Assembly: GCF_029227915.1 (NCBI RefSeq)
Contig: NC_079886.1
Coordinates: 18,762,501 to 18,826,500, forward strand
Reading direction: 5' to 3'
DNA from: Hydractinia symbiolongicarpus
Lineage: Eukaryota; Cnidaria; Hydrozoa; Anthoathecata; Hydractiniidae
DNA: 64,000 nucleotides
The notes beneath the pieces were generated by a model, which saw only the letters and a program-made list of their open reading frames with translations, searched no databases and was not told the origin of the DNA. Each line of letters starts with the position of its first letter. Position 1 is the stretch's first letter. The position numbers and the translations under genes are program-made. Of this stretch, positions 43,295-64,000 are shown one piece after another.

Positions 43295-44520
43295 TACTTC
43301 CGTTGTGATTTCTAATATATTACTTGAATATTATTTAAATTTCATATTACAAGCATAGTTCATGCAATGTATCATCTGTTTTAATGTTTGTAGATCATTA
43401 TTATACAAGCTACTGATTTGTTTGTATGAATACGTCTTCGTTAAAATGGTAATTATGTTTTAAAAACTTAATTGAAATACTTGCCGGCTCGTGCAAAAAA
43501 TTTGATATGACTTCGATAATTGGTATTATCATATGATTGAATTTTTCTCGCACTTTGATTGGCCAATCTACACGAAATATATGATATATTGTTATTTACT
43601 AACAAAAAAATTATTCCAAAATATTAAATTTTCTCAATTAAACAATTTTGATGAACCAAGTATTCACAGTTGAATTATCCTTTTAAAACCAGTGCTCTTA
43701 ACCACACTGAGAGGGGTCACGTTTATACATTATGTCTTGAAAGAACTCTTTACTATTGAGAAGAAAAAATTATGATCCATGACTGAAACTGTATAATTTA
43801 CAATGATTTCTGCTCGGTTTATATTAAATTTTTTAGTTCTTGTACATTTGTAACATGTTAAAGTAACAAAGGACATAAAATCTGAAAAAATATTTTGAAT
43901 ATTAACTATTTCTCATGTTTAATATATTTGTTTTCATTTTTAAATTGTTATGTTATAATTACCTAACTTGGTGAAGAAGAAAGGTAAAACTTATTTGATG
44001 TATAGGTTGAAAAAGTTGTTTTTTGTTTTTGGGATAAATTATTTAGCAGTTCGTATTTTCATGTCCTAATTTTAAATTTTATAGAAGTAAAATTAAAGAA
44101 TTATACCACGTATTAAATATTCGCGATCCTATTTGTCTCGACACATCCCAGCAGGTCTAATTTTCAATAAGACAGGTTGTTGTTAATCATTTCCTACCAT
44201 CCTCTATCTATAATGCTTTCGCGCCACGTTTTTTATTCATTCGTATTTCTTAGTTTCCTCAAATAATTATTTTTTAACAAAATTAACTTGAGACACGTAA
44301 AAAAGTGTAAATTTCTTTCTTATCCGTGTCTCGATTGCACACAAGGATAACTGTGCTAGCCTCATCAAAATGTACAAACGATGTGTAATGTAAGGCCTAG
44401 ACTGGATCTCCATATATATACCGTAAACAGACCATTTATTCTGATTTATTGCGTTCCCTATAGTCCTGTTCCGAATTGTAAACTAAATTCGGAAATTTAT
44501 TTAGTTAAGCTTTCATATCG
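43295..44520. other. IQCB1 3' side, no gene recognised
   Basis: Probably IQCB1 3' untranslated region followed by spacer. AT-rich, with no supported gene. Confidence 0.4.
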
Positions 44521-44526
44521 CAGCAT

Positions 44527-44609
44527 GTCAGGATGGCCGAGTGGTTAAGGCGTTGGACTTAAGTTCCAATGGACGAATGTCCGCGTGGGTTCGAACCCCA
44601 CTTCTGACA
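44527..44609 (+). tRNA. tRNA-Leu (anticodon UAA)
   Basis: Class II tRNA of 83 nt with no intron. Acceptor GTCAGGA pairs with TTCTGAC (one G-U). A box TGGCCGAGTGGTTAAGGC, anticodon stem TTGGA/TCCAA with loop CTTAAGT giving UAA, a long variable arm (GGACGAATGTCC region) and B box GGTTCGAACCC. Discriminator A, as for leucine. A short T-run (CTTTTTTT) lies about 20 bases downstream as the pol III stop. Confidence 0.96.
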
Positions 44610-44639
44610 AAATTGTACTTTTCTCTTTTTTTACACTAT

Positions 44640-46380
44640 TATTTGCAACGGAATATTTGCATTTCAAAACAATTCAATTCGTTTATAAATACCAGAAACA
44701 ACTTTTTTCGGGACAAAAAAGTTTGGTGCGCGGAACCGTCTCTTAACGCTTTAAAATAAACCTTACTAAAAATTCTGTTTTTGAAAAGTATCGTTCTTTT
44801 TCCAACGCGAATATCGCCCGCTATTGTTTGCAACATCCACCACAAGATCAATATCATTTGTTTGCCTTTTTATCAAAAACCAAAAAAAGGGAACGTGGCT
44901 GTTTTGTTGTGAAAATTAATTATAAAATCAAATATCATCGGTAATTCATGTTAGTTTTAATTTTTTAGCGAAAATTAAATAATAAGCCCGTACAAGTGCA
45001 CGAAAATTAAATTGAACAACTTACTGAGGTTTAACGGGGTCCACTAAAATAAATGCGGAAATTTTAACTCGTGCGAAAATTTCTATGGTATTAAACCTTC
45101 AAGTATTAAAAATGGGATCCATGTTTTGGGCTTGAATAAAAAAATTAATTTGCTAAGGAAAATACCAACTATAATTAAAAACAATAATGCAGGGCCATAT
45201 CGAGTTTTTTAATCTTTACATTGGAAGCGATTTATGTTAATAGAAGATTTAGGTCGCGCTTTTGTAACATTTACGGTTCTTTTATGTTATATGCTTTTTG
45301 TGAACACCAATGTAAATGTAAAATTTAAACAAGTTGTCCAATGGAAAGCTTCTCTTATCAGGTAACTGTATAAATTACAGGGAGAAAAACAACACGATGA
45401 CAACTGGTTAAAATGTTCACCGTTCTTTGCAAATCAATGCTTTACTTTTTTTCAAAAAACTTTGTTTCAGATGAATGCGGAATTACCACATTTTTTTAAA
45501 CTAGGACCAGTATTCGCAGCCTTTTAATTTTATATTTTACCCTAACACTTTGCAATTTTCCTTTAAATTCAGCATAAATATAAGGTTCACTTTTAGACAG
45601 TAATTTAAGTAAATTTTTAGTAACCTTTACTTCTGCAATTTAAATAAAAATTTGCACATTCACAATTTCGCAGTTCTAAAGGCCCTATTCGCAAACCTAA
45701 ATTTCTCCCACAATTTCTTCCTCAATTTCTTCCCTTAAGTCATATTTTTCGAATCTAATAGCATATTCTATTCATTTAAAAAGCCTTCGTGTTTGTGGCC
45801 AAAAACCTTCGCCAATAAGGTACCCTTTTGCCGTAAATGTAGGAACCCGATCATTTTAAAAAAAAAATTCTGTAAGCATTAATTTTTGCAAACGTTCTTC
45901 CCCCAATATTCAGGGAACATAAAATTATTTTTTTTGGAAAAAATATTTCCTAACATAACAAAAGAAATGTACACATGTGTTGTTTGCAAAACTGCCAGTC
46001 AAAATTATTTTCTACTAATGAATGACTAAATGTCCATTTGACACTTAACGTTTATTCTCTTTACTTTCTTTACTCTGAAATCACAAATCACACGCAAGCA
46101 TCCTGTTGAAAGTTTAAAACAAAAATGGATGCTTAAACCCCCTCCATTCTCTCAGTTTTTCAATTTAGGACTCTTCACAAAAAAAGCTAAAAAAGTTTCA
46201 GGTACAAAACTTCCTAATTTTAAACCTCAGCAGGTCCCTGAACCCCCATACAAAAACAAATAATATATTTAGAAAAAAAATAGAATAAAAAAGAAATCTG
46301 GTGAAGTTTAATGTTTAAAGGGTAATTTCATTAAAGATCTTAAGTACACAAAAATTTTCTTTCATCATCAGAATCCATTG
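44640..46380. other. Intergenic, no gene recognised
   Basis: AT-rich with scattered GAAAATTAAAT words (about 44910-45070) of a type common in degenerate repeats of this window. No supported gene. Confidence 0.5.
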
Positions 46381-46387
46381 ATAAATA

Positions 46388-47059
46388 TTATGCATCTGAT
46401 ACTTCTTTTTGTTGCTTTGAAACTTCAAACTTGTCATGCATTTCTTTTTTACGCTTTTGTGTTCTCACCCACTGTCTGTAATCACTTAAGGACTTTATTG
46501 TCTCTCCATAATAATCATCCTCAAATTTGGAATCAGCACCAAACCTATATTGATCTAATCGTTTTAAAAAGTCAACATCTCTTTCCTGGAGATCGTGTGC
46601 AGCTTGTTTGTTCATGGTTTTCCAAAAAAGTTTAAACGCATTTGTTCCAACTACGTAACCAACTCCAGCAGCAACAACACCACTAACCCCAGAGAACACA
46701 AGAGGGTCCAACCCCAAAATCAACTGGACATTCTCTGGTGTTGCATCAAACATGTCAGGGTACATATATGCCATGGTTAATGAAGCAGCTGTCATACCGC
46801 AAAAAGCAAATGGAATTCCAGCTATGCGCTGTTTTGTTCTTATCGAGCGTTTTAATTTTTGATACTCATCAAAACTGAGATTAAATTGCTTGGGAACTGA
46901 CGTGTTTGCCTGAAGGGACGTCGAACTGACATGAAAGCCACGTTTTTTTCTTTCACGACTCGTAGTTGAAATAGAACATACCAATGGTAAACCAAAACGT
47001 TGATGAATTTGTTTTAATGCAAAAAATCTGGATGTATGTGATGTTAAGGTGGATGCCAT
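46388..47059 (-). CDS. Pam17-like mitochondrial presequence translocase motor subunit
   Basis: 223 aa from MASTLTSHTSRFFALKQIHQ, a Ser/Arg-rich mitochondrial presequence followed by a low-complexity stretch. The body matches Pam17: SFDEYQKLKRSIRTKQRIAG, then a membrane segment (IPFAFCGMTAASLTMAYMY), LILGLDPLVFSGVSGV, a second membrane segment with GVGYVVGTNAFKLFW, and the signature end DYYGETIKSLSDYRQWVR. In yeast Pam17 binds the TIM23 channel and organises the import motor at the inner membrane. An upstream in-frame Met (47134) exists, but a TTTGTCACAG-type acceptor lies between, so the inner ATG, which fits a presequence, is preferred. The family is best known from fungi. Confidence 0.85.
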   Translation of the reverse strand: MASTLTSHTSRFFALKQIHQRFGLPLVCSISTTSRERKKRGFHVSSTSLQANTSVPKQFNLSFDEYQKLKRSIRTKQRIAGIPFAFCGMTAASLTMAYMYPDMFDATPENVQLILGLDPLVFSGVSGVVAAGVGYVVGTNAFKLFWKTMNKQAAHDLQERDVDFLKRLDQYRFGADSKFEDDYYGETIKSLSDYRQWVRTQKRKKEMHDKFEVSKQQKEVSDA

Positions 47060-47134
47060 ATTCTGTTTACTAATTCCTGTGACAACAACATGTAGAATAT
47101 AAGTACATAAAGAAACAAGCATAAAATTTTGCAT

Positions 47135-47580
47135 ATATATGAAAAATAATGGACAATTCAGCCCTTAAGAAACATTGCATCTTAATGGCACAAAAGTTTT
47201 ACATAAAGTAGGCTTTTGAAAATACCAAAAAGTTTTACTTAGACCAAGAAATACTTTTTTTTTACAGTTGCCAGCCATTTTTATTATTTTTTTTAGAATT
47301 CTTGCCATGGAACTTCTACCACTTCTGCCATGGAATTTCAAGATTTTTTCTAACATGACTTTTCCCAAAGACATCTTTGTTCACACAACAATAACAAAAC
47401 AAAGAACAAACACTTAAGAAACTGCTTCAGATCATGCCTGTTGTCTTCAGTGTTAGTAACATTTTTAATAGGTTCTTTCAAAACAAGAGAAGAAGTAAAC
47501 CTGTCTCTGTAAGAGTAAAAAAACCATATCAATATTAAAGAAAATGATGTTGGACTTATATTATGTAGCTAAAAAAGTTA
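47135..47580. other. Upstream of Pam17-like gene
   Basis: Short spacer. A candidate 5' untranslated exon may lie here because a splice acceptor precedes the chosen start, but its donor was not identified. Confidence 0.35.
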
Positions 47581-47584
47581 GTTA

Positions 47585-49199
47585 CCGTATTTTCCGGTAT
47601 ATAACCAGTGGGTTATATGTTGATTTTTACAACTTTTACTGATGGTGTTATATGTGATGCGGGTTATATGATAAGTTTTATTTTTCAGTCGTTTATTGTG
47701 AGATTTAAAGTTTATACATTTACTGGTGCAAGCAAGTCAAGGTTTCCTTTTTTTAACAGGATCTTTTGTGCGCTGTCTTTCGTTTATTTGTAGTACTAAC
47801 AACCTTATAAAATTGCACAGACTGAAACAAATCAGATATAGCGCAACTCAGACAGTATATGTGGGGGTCTGGGAAGAAAGTAGGGTACACAAAAGATTAA
47901 CAAAACTGCATCCGCGATTCTACACATAGTCCCCTAACTTCACCAAGGTGAAGTAAGGTTACTACACAGTGAAATTGCTTTACATTTCTATTGCTTGCCA
48001 GTGCCCCTATTACGACCTTTCTCCAAAACACAACTCTGGAGATAATTTTTTTCTTTTGTGTTGAATTTAATTCTAATCTAGTTATATCTTTGCAATCACA
48101 TTGAGCACATTGAAATGATTTGCTTCTGGTAATAGAGCAGTGTTATTGACATGTATGGGCAGTGAAGGAGGTGTTGGAAGAAGTGTTACTTGCAGGATAG
48201 GTTCTGCTTGGAAAAAGTTCAGAGAGTTACCTCCTTTGTTGGCTAGCAGAGTCTTGTCAATTGAGGTAAAAGATAGGTTGTATGAGGCCTGTGTAAGAAG
48301 TGTTATGTTGTACGGTAGTGAGACATGAACAGTGAAGCAGGAAGATCTTGACCGTTTAGAAAGGAATGATATGAGAATGGTTAGGTGGATGTGTAACGCC
48401 AGTCTGAGAGACCGAAAGAGTTCAGATGAGCTAAGAAGCAGGCTAAGTATCCCTAGAATTAAAGATGTTATGCAGATTAGAAGATTGAATTGGCTGAGAC
48501 ACTTGGAAAGAATGGAGGGGGAAAATTGGGTAAGAAAGTGAAGAGACTTGATAGTTCCTGGGGGAAAACCCAGAGGCAGAACGAGAAAGACTTCGCAGGT
48601 TATAAAGACAGACTTGATACAAAGGAAATTGAGTTTAGATCTAACACAGTCTAGATCAGATTGGAAGAAGGTCATTAATATACCCCGACACATGCAACTA
48701 TACCTCTCTCCATTTCTGCAATTTATTTTATCATGCACATTGTGATTGCTGAGATAGAAATGGATAACAAAATTCTGTAAATATTAGAAAAGAATGTTCT
48801 GTACATCGCTGCTACAGACAACCTGTGATAATTATTATGTTATTATTATTTTGGCAATCAGAGACAAGGAAGTTAAAACTGAGAGAGTCGCTAGTTCAGA
48901 CACTTGGTTCTCATGTTATAGGGTTCACGAGTTTAAACGTCCCCCACTTGTCCCCAGCATGAAAAAAGAAACAAACGGAAAAAGTAACCACACAAACATG
49001 TTTATAAAATGATTTGAGTAAGTAAAAAAATTTTCTTAATACGATGCAGGTTATACGAAGGTGCGGGTAAGTAAAACTCACAGATTAAAAGTTTATGCGG
49101 GTTATACGAAGGTGCAGGCTATCTAATAGCATCGTGTTTGTAACTAAAAAGCTCAGCTGCAGGTTATAAGATGTGCGGGTGATATACCAGAAAATACAG
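47585..49199. mobile_element. pogo/Tigger-like DNA transposon remnant, 1.6 kb
   Basis: Ends CCGTATTTTCCGGTATATAA and, on the other strand, CTGTATTTTCTGGTATATCA match at 19 of 22 positions and are each flanked by TA. TA target sites and CAGT-like ends with a GTATTTTC core resemble pogo-type elements (from memory). Internally GGTTATACGAAGGTGC recurs near the right end (about 49049 and 49099). No transposase frame is visible, and a decayed LINE piece lies inside. Confidence 0.65.
48150..48700 (+). pseudogene. Decayed LINE reverse-transcriptase C-terminus
   Basis: Consecutive frames read SAWKKFRELPPLLASRVLSI, YEACVRSVMLYGSET, LERNDMRMVRWMCNASLRDR, IRRLNWLRHLERMEGENW and PRGRTRKTSQ, the conserved C-terminal part of a CR1/Jockey-type non-LTR polymerase. 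Stops replace a Trp after GSET and a Cys after WVRK, so it is dead. Its 5' part overlaps the LINE fragment at 23388-23850, which shows both come from one family. Confidence 0.82.
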
Positions 49200-49209
49200 T
49201 AACAAGTCT

Positions 49210-49990
49210 TTTTTAATTTTTTAAAAAGCTCTTTTAGTTCTCAAGATATACACATTTAAAGAATTTCAGATTTAATTATGTTGCATAAATTATGTCATAT
49301 TTCAGTAATAGCAAATTTTGACTTTTTCTGTCATCAGTGAGTTTAGACTTGTTAAGGGATGTGCATTCGAACTTTATCAATGCATAGATAAAAATTTTCG
49401 CCAAAATGACACTGGTTTGCTCACTCGAGGCCTCTTAATTTTTTGTTGATGACTCCATAACTTGAGATCTGCATGTCCTATATGTGAGGAAACATATATA
49501 TAGGGCCTATACAAGCTTACCCGAAAAATTTTATTGCAAACCATTTGGAGATCCAGAGTTATTGGGTCATTGGAAAAAATATAAAAAGGCTTGGGATGAG
49601 CAAGAAATTCTTTAAATGTGAACATCTTGAGAACAAAAGGAGCTTTTTAAAAAATTAAAAAGTCTTTTTAAGCTTTACAATAAAGTCCAACATAGTTTTA
49701 TACCTTGGGTTCCCTTTAAAGAATCTAAAAACACTGAATTATTTGGGCTAATGTCTGGCTTTAATAAGTTAAACTTCAAACGCATTAAAAATACATTGTA
49801 AATAAAATACCTAAATCCAATTCACCACCTTTTTTTACACAAAATTAATTTTTTACACTTCGGTCAAACGTTTTTCAGCAACATAGTGAAAAATGCTTCC
49901 AAAAATGCCTTTTTGGAGTAGTTTAGCATGCCAAACTATACCTCTTTTTCTTTTATAGACTCACATTTTTAATTTTAAATCATCGAACAG
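49210..49990. other. Intergenic, no gene recognised
   Basis: The block TTTTTAATTTTTTAAAAAGC at about 49208 recurs in inverted form near 49645, so a degenerate inverted repeat may span 49205-49665. No coding gene supported. Confidence 0.4.
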
Positions 49991-49999
49991 CGAATAGAA

Positions 50000-50618
50000 C
50001 AGTCAGGGTAAACACTTAATTAGGCGATTAGGGCATACCACCGACTCATTGTAGCCTAGTTAGGCCATATGTAACCTAGTGAAGCCATTACAATATTTAA
50101 TGGCTTTTCACACATTCCTAAGAAAAAATCGCAAAAAATCTTTGTTCAGAATGGATAGTCTACGCGGCCATGATTCCAAAATTGTCACTCGTGCCTTGAT
50201 ATGTTTGCGCGCAAGTAAGAATTATGTTAAAATGAAATATATAACCTAATTAGGTTAAGTGTCGCCTAAGGTGAACACTGCCACGTTTTTGTCCACCATA
50301 TTAATTTTTTCCCTGCGGCGTGAATGGCTGAAATCCATTATTTAAAACAAGAAATAGTGCCACACAAGATTTGAGCCATAAGTTACCAATGCGCGATGCA
50401 AATAAGACAATAATTGGTCAAAATTATCTGCAAAGTGGACAGATTTGATTCAAATATATATTTTATTGCAAAACGCAATGATTTCGACGTATTTACAACA
50501 GAAAGTTTATGTTCGCCTAGTTAGACTACGGGTAGCCTAATTAAACTACATCACGTCGCCTAACTAAACGACTCGCCTAATTAGGTCATGCTGCCTAATT
50601 AGGTGTTTACCCTGACTG
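50000..50618. mobile_element. 619-bp inverted-repeat element with TAGAA duplication
   Basis: Ends CAGTCAGGGTAAACACTTAA and, on the other strand, CAGTCAGGGTAAACACCTAA are nearly identical. TAGAA flanks both sides (49995-49999 and 50619-50623). The subterminal regions are packed with GCCTAGTTAGGC/GCCTAATTAGG-type palindromes. No coding sequence. A 5-bp duplication excludes simple Tc1/mariner, and the superfamily is unresolved. Confidence 0.8.
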
Positions 50619-50773
50619 TAGAAGGGCACTTTTACATATAGTATAGTGTATTCTGACAATAATTTCAGGTTACAACAACCTCTAGGGTCAGCTCATAATA
50701 AATAGATAAAAAAACAACAAAAAAAAACAAAAAAAAAACAGAAAATAAAAATAATTAAATAATAAACTCCCTG

Positions 50774-51127
50774 GACGCCGTAGATTAGTGGTTATAGCTC
50801 TCGTACTCTGTGCGGGAGAGACCAGGGTTCGATTCCTCTTGACGGCGATTCAACATGGGCGAGTGAATGTTACCATAGCCCCGGGTTAACCCAAGCCATG
50901 TGAGGGAAATTGGGAAGATGGCACACTGTGTGGGGCGTTGGATGTTGCCGGGAGTTGTCTAGTAGAGCGCGGGCCCTAATTGGGTCTGCTTCGCTCAAAA
51001 ATGAGCATTAAATACTCTAGGACTCTCCATCTAAGCCATGGCCCCTCCTGGAAATAATAGACAGGGTATATCCCTCGATATTTGTGAGGCTAGCCATGTA
51101 AAATATGCACATCTATCTATCTATCTA
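50774..51127 (+). mobile_element. tRNA-derived SINE family A, full-length copy 2
   Basis: Same head (CGCCGTAGATTAGTGGTTAT), B box GGTTCGATTCC, core and (ATCT)n tail as 26103-26458. Differences are few, so amplification was recent. Confidence 0.92.
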
Positions 51128-51129
51128 CA

Positions 51130-52730
51130 AGAATGGAAGCTCGGTAAAGAACATGGATAAGATTTGAATACATATGGTTGTGTGTGTGTGGAAAGATGAG
51201 ACTGGTGTGTGCTGTCTTTTGTTTCTTTATAGGGTGGCATGAACAATAAAATTTCTAGCCACTAAAAGAACATGTTGTGAGACTAATTATTTACTCCAGA
51301 AATGAGAAATATGCATATAGCCCTTTCTTTTTTTTTAATACTGAGGAAAGAACTGTAGCTTAAGGTAGCTAAAGGGGTAGCTAGCTATAGCACTGGGGTC
51401 TCTTGGCTATCAAACGTCTATCATTGTCACTCTAAATCCTTTTTTAACGTTCCCTTAATTTGTGGAGTAAATGAATAAAGTAGAGCACAACATATGGAAC
51501 TGAAATGTCCGTTTCTCCTCAAGAAAACGGTAGAACGATGTAGCTAGACATTAAAACATTTAGGAAAAACTTTGAAACTCAAAATGTCCTGGTTGACATG
51601 CTTACCCCACGTTTGCTTCTTTGCTGCCATGCGCCATCTTTTGTCTCGCTGTGCCTTCAAACGAGGATGCGCCGATGCGCGCACTGTACCCTTGGGCGTA
51701 CCCCTTTTTATCGCAAGTTAAGGGTCAGCAGCACGAGAGTCACACAGTGGGGCCTGACATGTTACGGCAATCAATGAATGAGCCCCATGGTTTCTTTTTG
51801 TTATTTTTCTTTGGAATATGTTTTTTCTAAAACTTACTATCCAGCAAAAAAAGGGGATGCGTCGACTCGGATGTAGCGAATGATCTTTATCTAAACCCTG
51901 ACCTTTAACGCATTGTATTTTCCTCGTAGGCATCTCAAACTATTTTTTGGTTCTGTGCATTTCAGTTATTGTGGAAGTAGCGTAGGAAGAAAGAGGTAAC
52001 TGCATCGAGAAAACATATACGATTTGTTTTCAGTGTTCAACACGTACAAATCTAAACCAAACCCATAGAAATCCCATTTATCAAATATAATAACGTATTG
52101 ATTTGTGAATAGATGTTAAACAGCGCAAAATATTCTAACTACCCAATTGTTCTACACATATTGACTGAAATTTTCGCAGGACAAAAATTGCTAGTTCTTC
52201 TGCAATGTTACAGTGGTCAATTATATTCTTTATTGAGCCATGCCATCTCATAAAAACACATAAAAACGAAAAAACGAAGTATTTGTTTTTCTGCAAAAAC
52301 TTCCCTGCATAAGTAACAAACGCAATCTGACACCATATTATACCGAGTTAAAAAAAGGTTAAGTTTATTTACACTGAACAATACGAAAGTGTCAAACAAA
52401 ACTTGTAGAACACGAGTGACTTACACGAAATAGATATATCAAATGCTCCGCTTTAAACTGAAAGTTCTGATGGAAATAAATAATTACAATTGTCGACAAC
52501 TTTATTTGAAAAATTTTGTCCCCTGTCGCATGTATGGCTTAAAATGCACGATGTTAACCAGTACGAAATCATACACATGGTCACATCTTTTCATTTTTTT
52601 GAAACATACGCGTCTTCTGGCAACAACTGTATGTGTCAACAGCCTCTAAAATGTCGGCCATAACTCGAAGTGTAACGTTCAAAGAGACGGGTGTTGATTA
52701 TGTTCTTTCTCAGTTCTTGGAGAAGAAAAG
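51130..52730. other. Intergenic and probable DDX42 3' side
   Basis: No supported gene. The part next to 52736 is probably the DDX42 3' untranslated region (minus strand). A TTTATT at about 52228 reads AATAAA on minus and is a possible polyadenylation signal. Nothing else was recognised. Confidence 0.35.
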
Positions 52731-52735
52731 ACCAT

Positions 52736-64000
<11,265 letters not shown>

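Noticed and set aside
44541-44759. 72-codon frame on plus
   Set aside because: It starts inside the tRNA-Leu gene and has no domain.
48082-48738. 218-codon frame on minus
   Set aside because: Antisense of the decayed LINE polymerase; hydrophobic composition is a shadow effect.

Overview
This window is animal genomic DNA. It is AT-rich, its genes are split by short GT-AG introns, and most of the rest is transposon debris. A cilium gene (IQCB1/NPHP5-like), a class A GPCR, a Mab-21/cGAS-fold gene, a two-gene PIF/Harbinger transposon and cnidarian-type dispersed repeats together suggest an early-branching metazoan. I favour a cnidarian, possibly a hydrozoan, but the species cannot be fixed from the sequence alone.

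Layout. 0-1 kb: 5' part of a sigma-class glutathione S-transferase (minus strand), running off the left edge. 1-3.5 kb: dispersed repeats. 3.59-7.57 kb: a Harbinger transposon (transposase on plus, MADF partner on minus) with a 1,034-bp inverted-repeat element carrying a RecQ-like fragment nested inside it. 9.75-14.1 kb: a segment bounded by two long (ATT)n arrays with inverted 15-bp motifs, with no recognised gene. 15.0-17.1 kb: a Mab-21/cGAS-like gene (plus) whose last codons run into a minisatellite. 19.4-27.2 kb: the mitochondrial ATP synthase beta subunit gene (minus, seven exons), whose 5.15-kb first intron holds a SINE, a LINE piece, a 62-bp-arm foldback and a 336-bp tandem duplication. 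28.45-30.17 kb: a non-autonomous Tc1/mariner-like element. 31.6-32.4 kb: a single-exon unorthodox aquaporin (plus). 35.2-43.3 kb: IQCB1-like gene (plus, 13 exons). 44.5 kb: tRNA-Leu(UAA). 46.4-47.1 kb: a Pam17-like mitochondrial import motor gene (minus). 47.6-51.1 kb: a pogo-like element carrying a decayed LINE, a 619-bp element with a 5-bp target duplication, and a full-length tRNA-derived SINE. 52.7-64 kb: DDX42 RNA helicase (minus, 15 exons visible, N-terminus outside the window), with an intronless class A GPCR nested on the opposite strand in one intron.

The host genes are unrelated housekeeping, ciliary and signalling genes and do not form an operon or cluster. The mitochondrial ones (ATP synthase beta, Pam17-like) act in oxidative phosphorylation and protein import. 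The most unusual material is mobile: nested elements with readable target duplications, SINE copies that share a core but differ in their 3' tails, and coding sequence that meets tandem repeats (GST intron, Mab-21 C-terminus, IQCB1 intron 2). I did not find a convincing new multi-gene system. The best candidates for something undescribed are the helicase-carrying inverted-repeat element, the (ATT)n-bounded segment and the nested GPCR.
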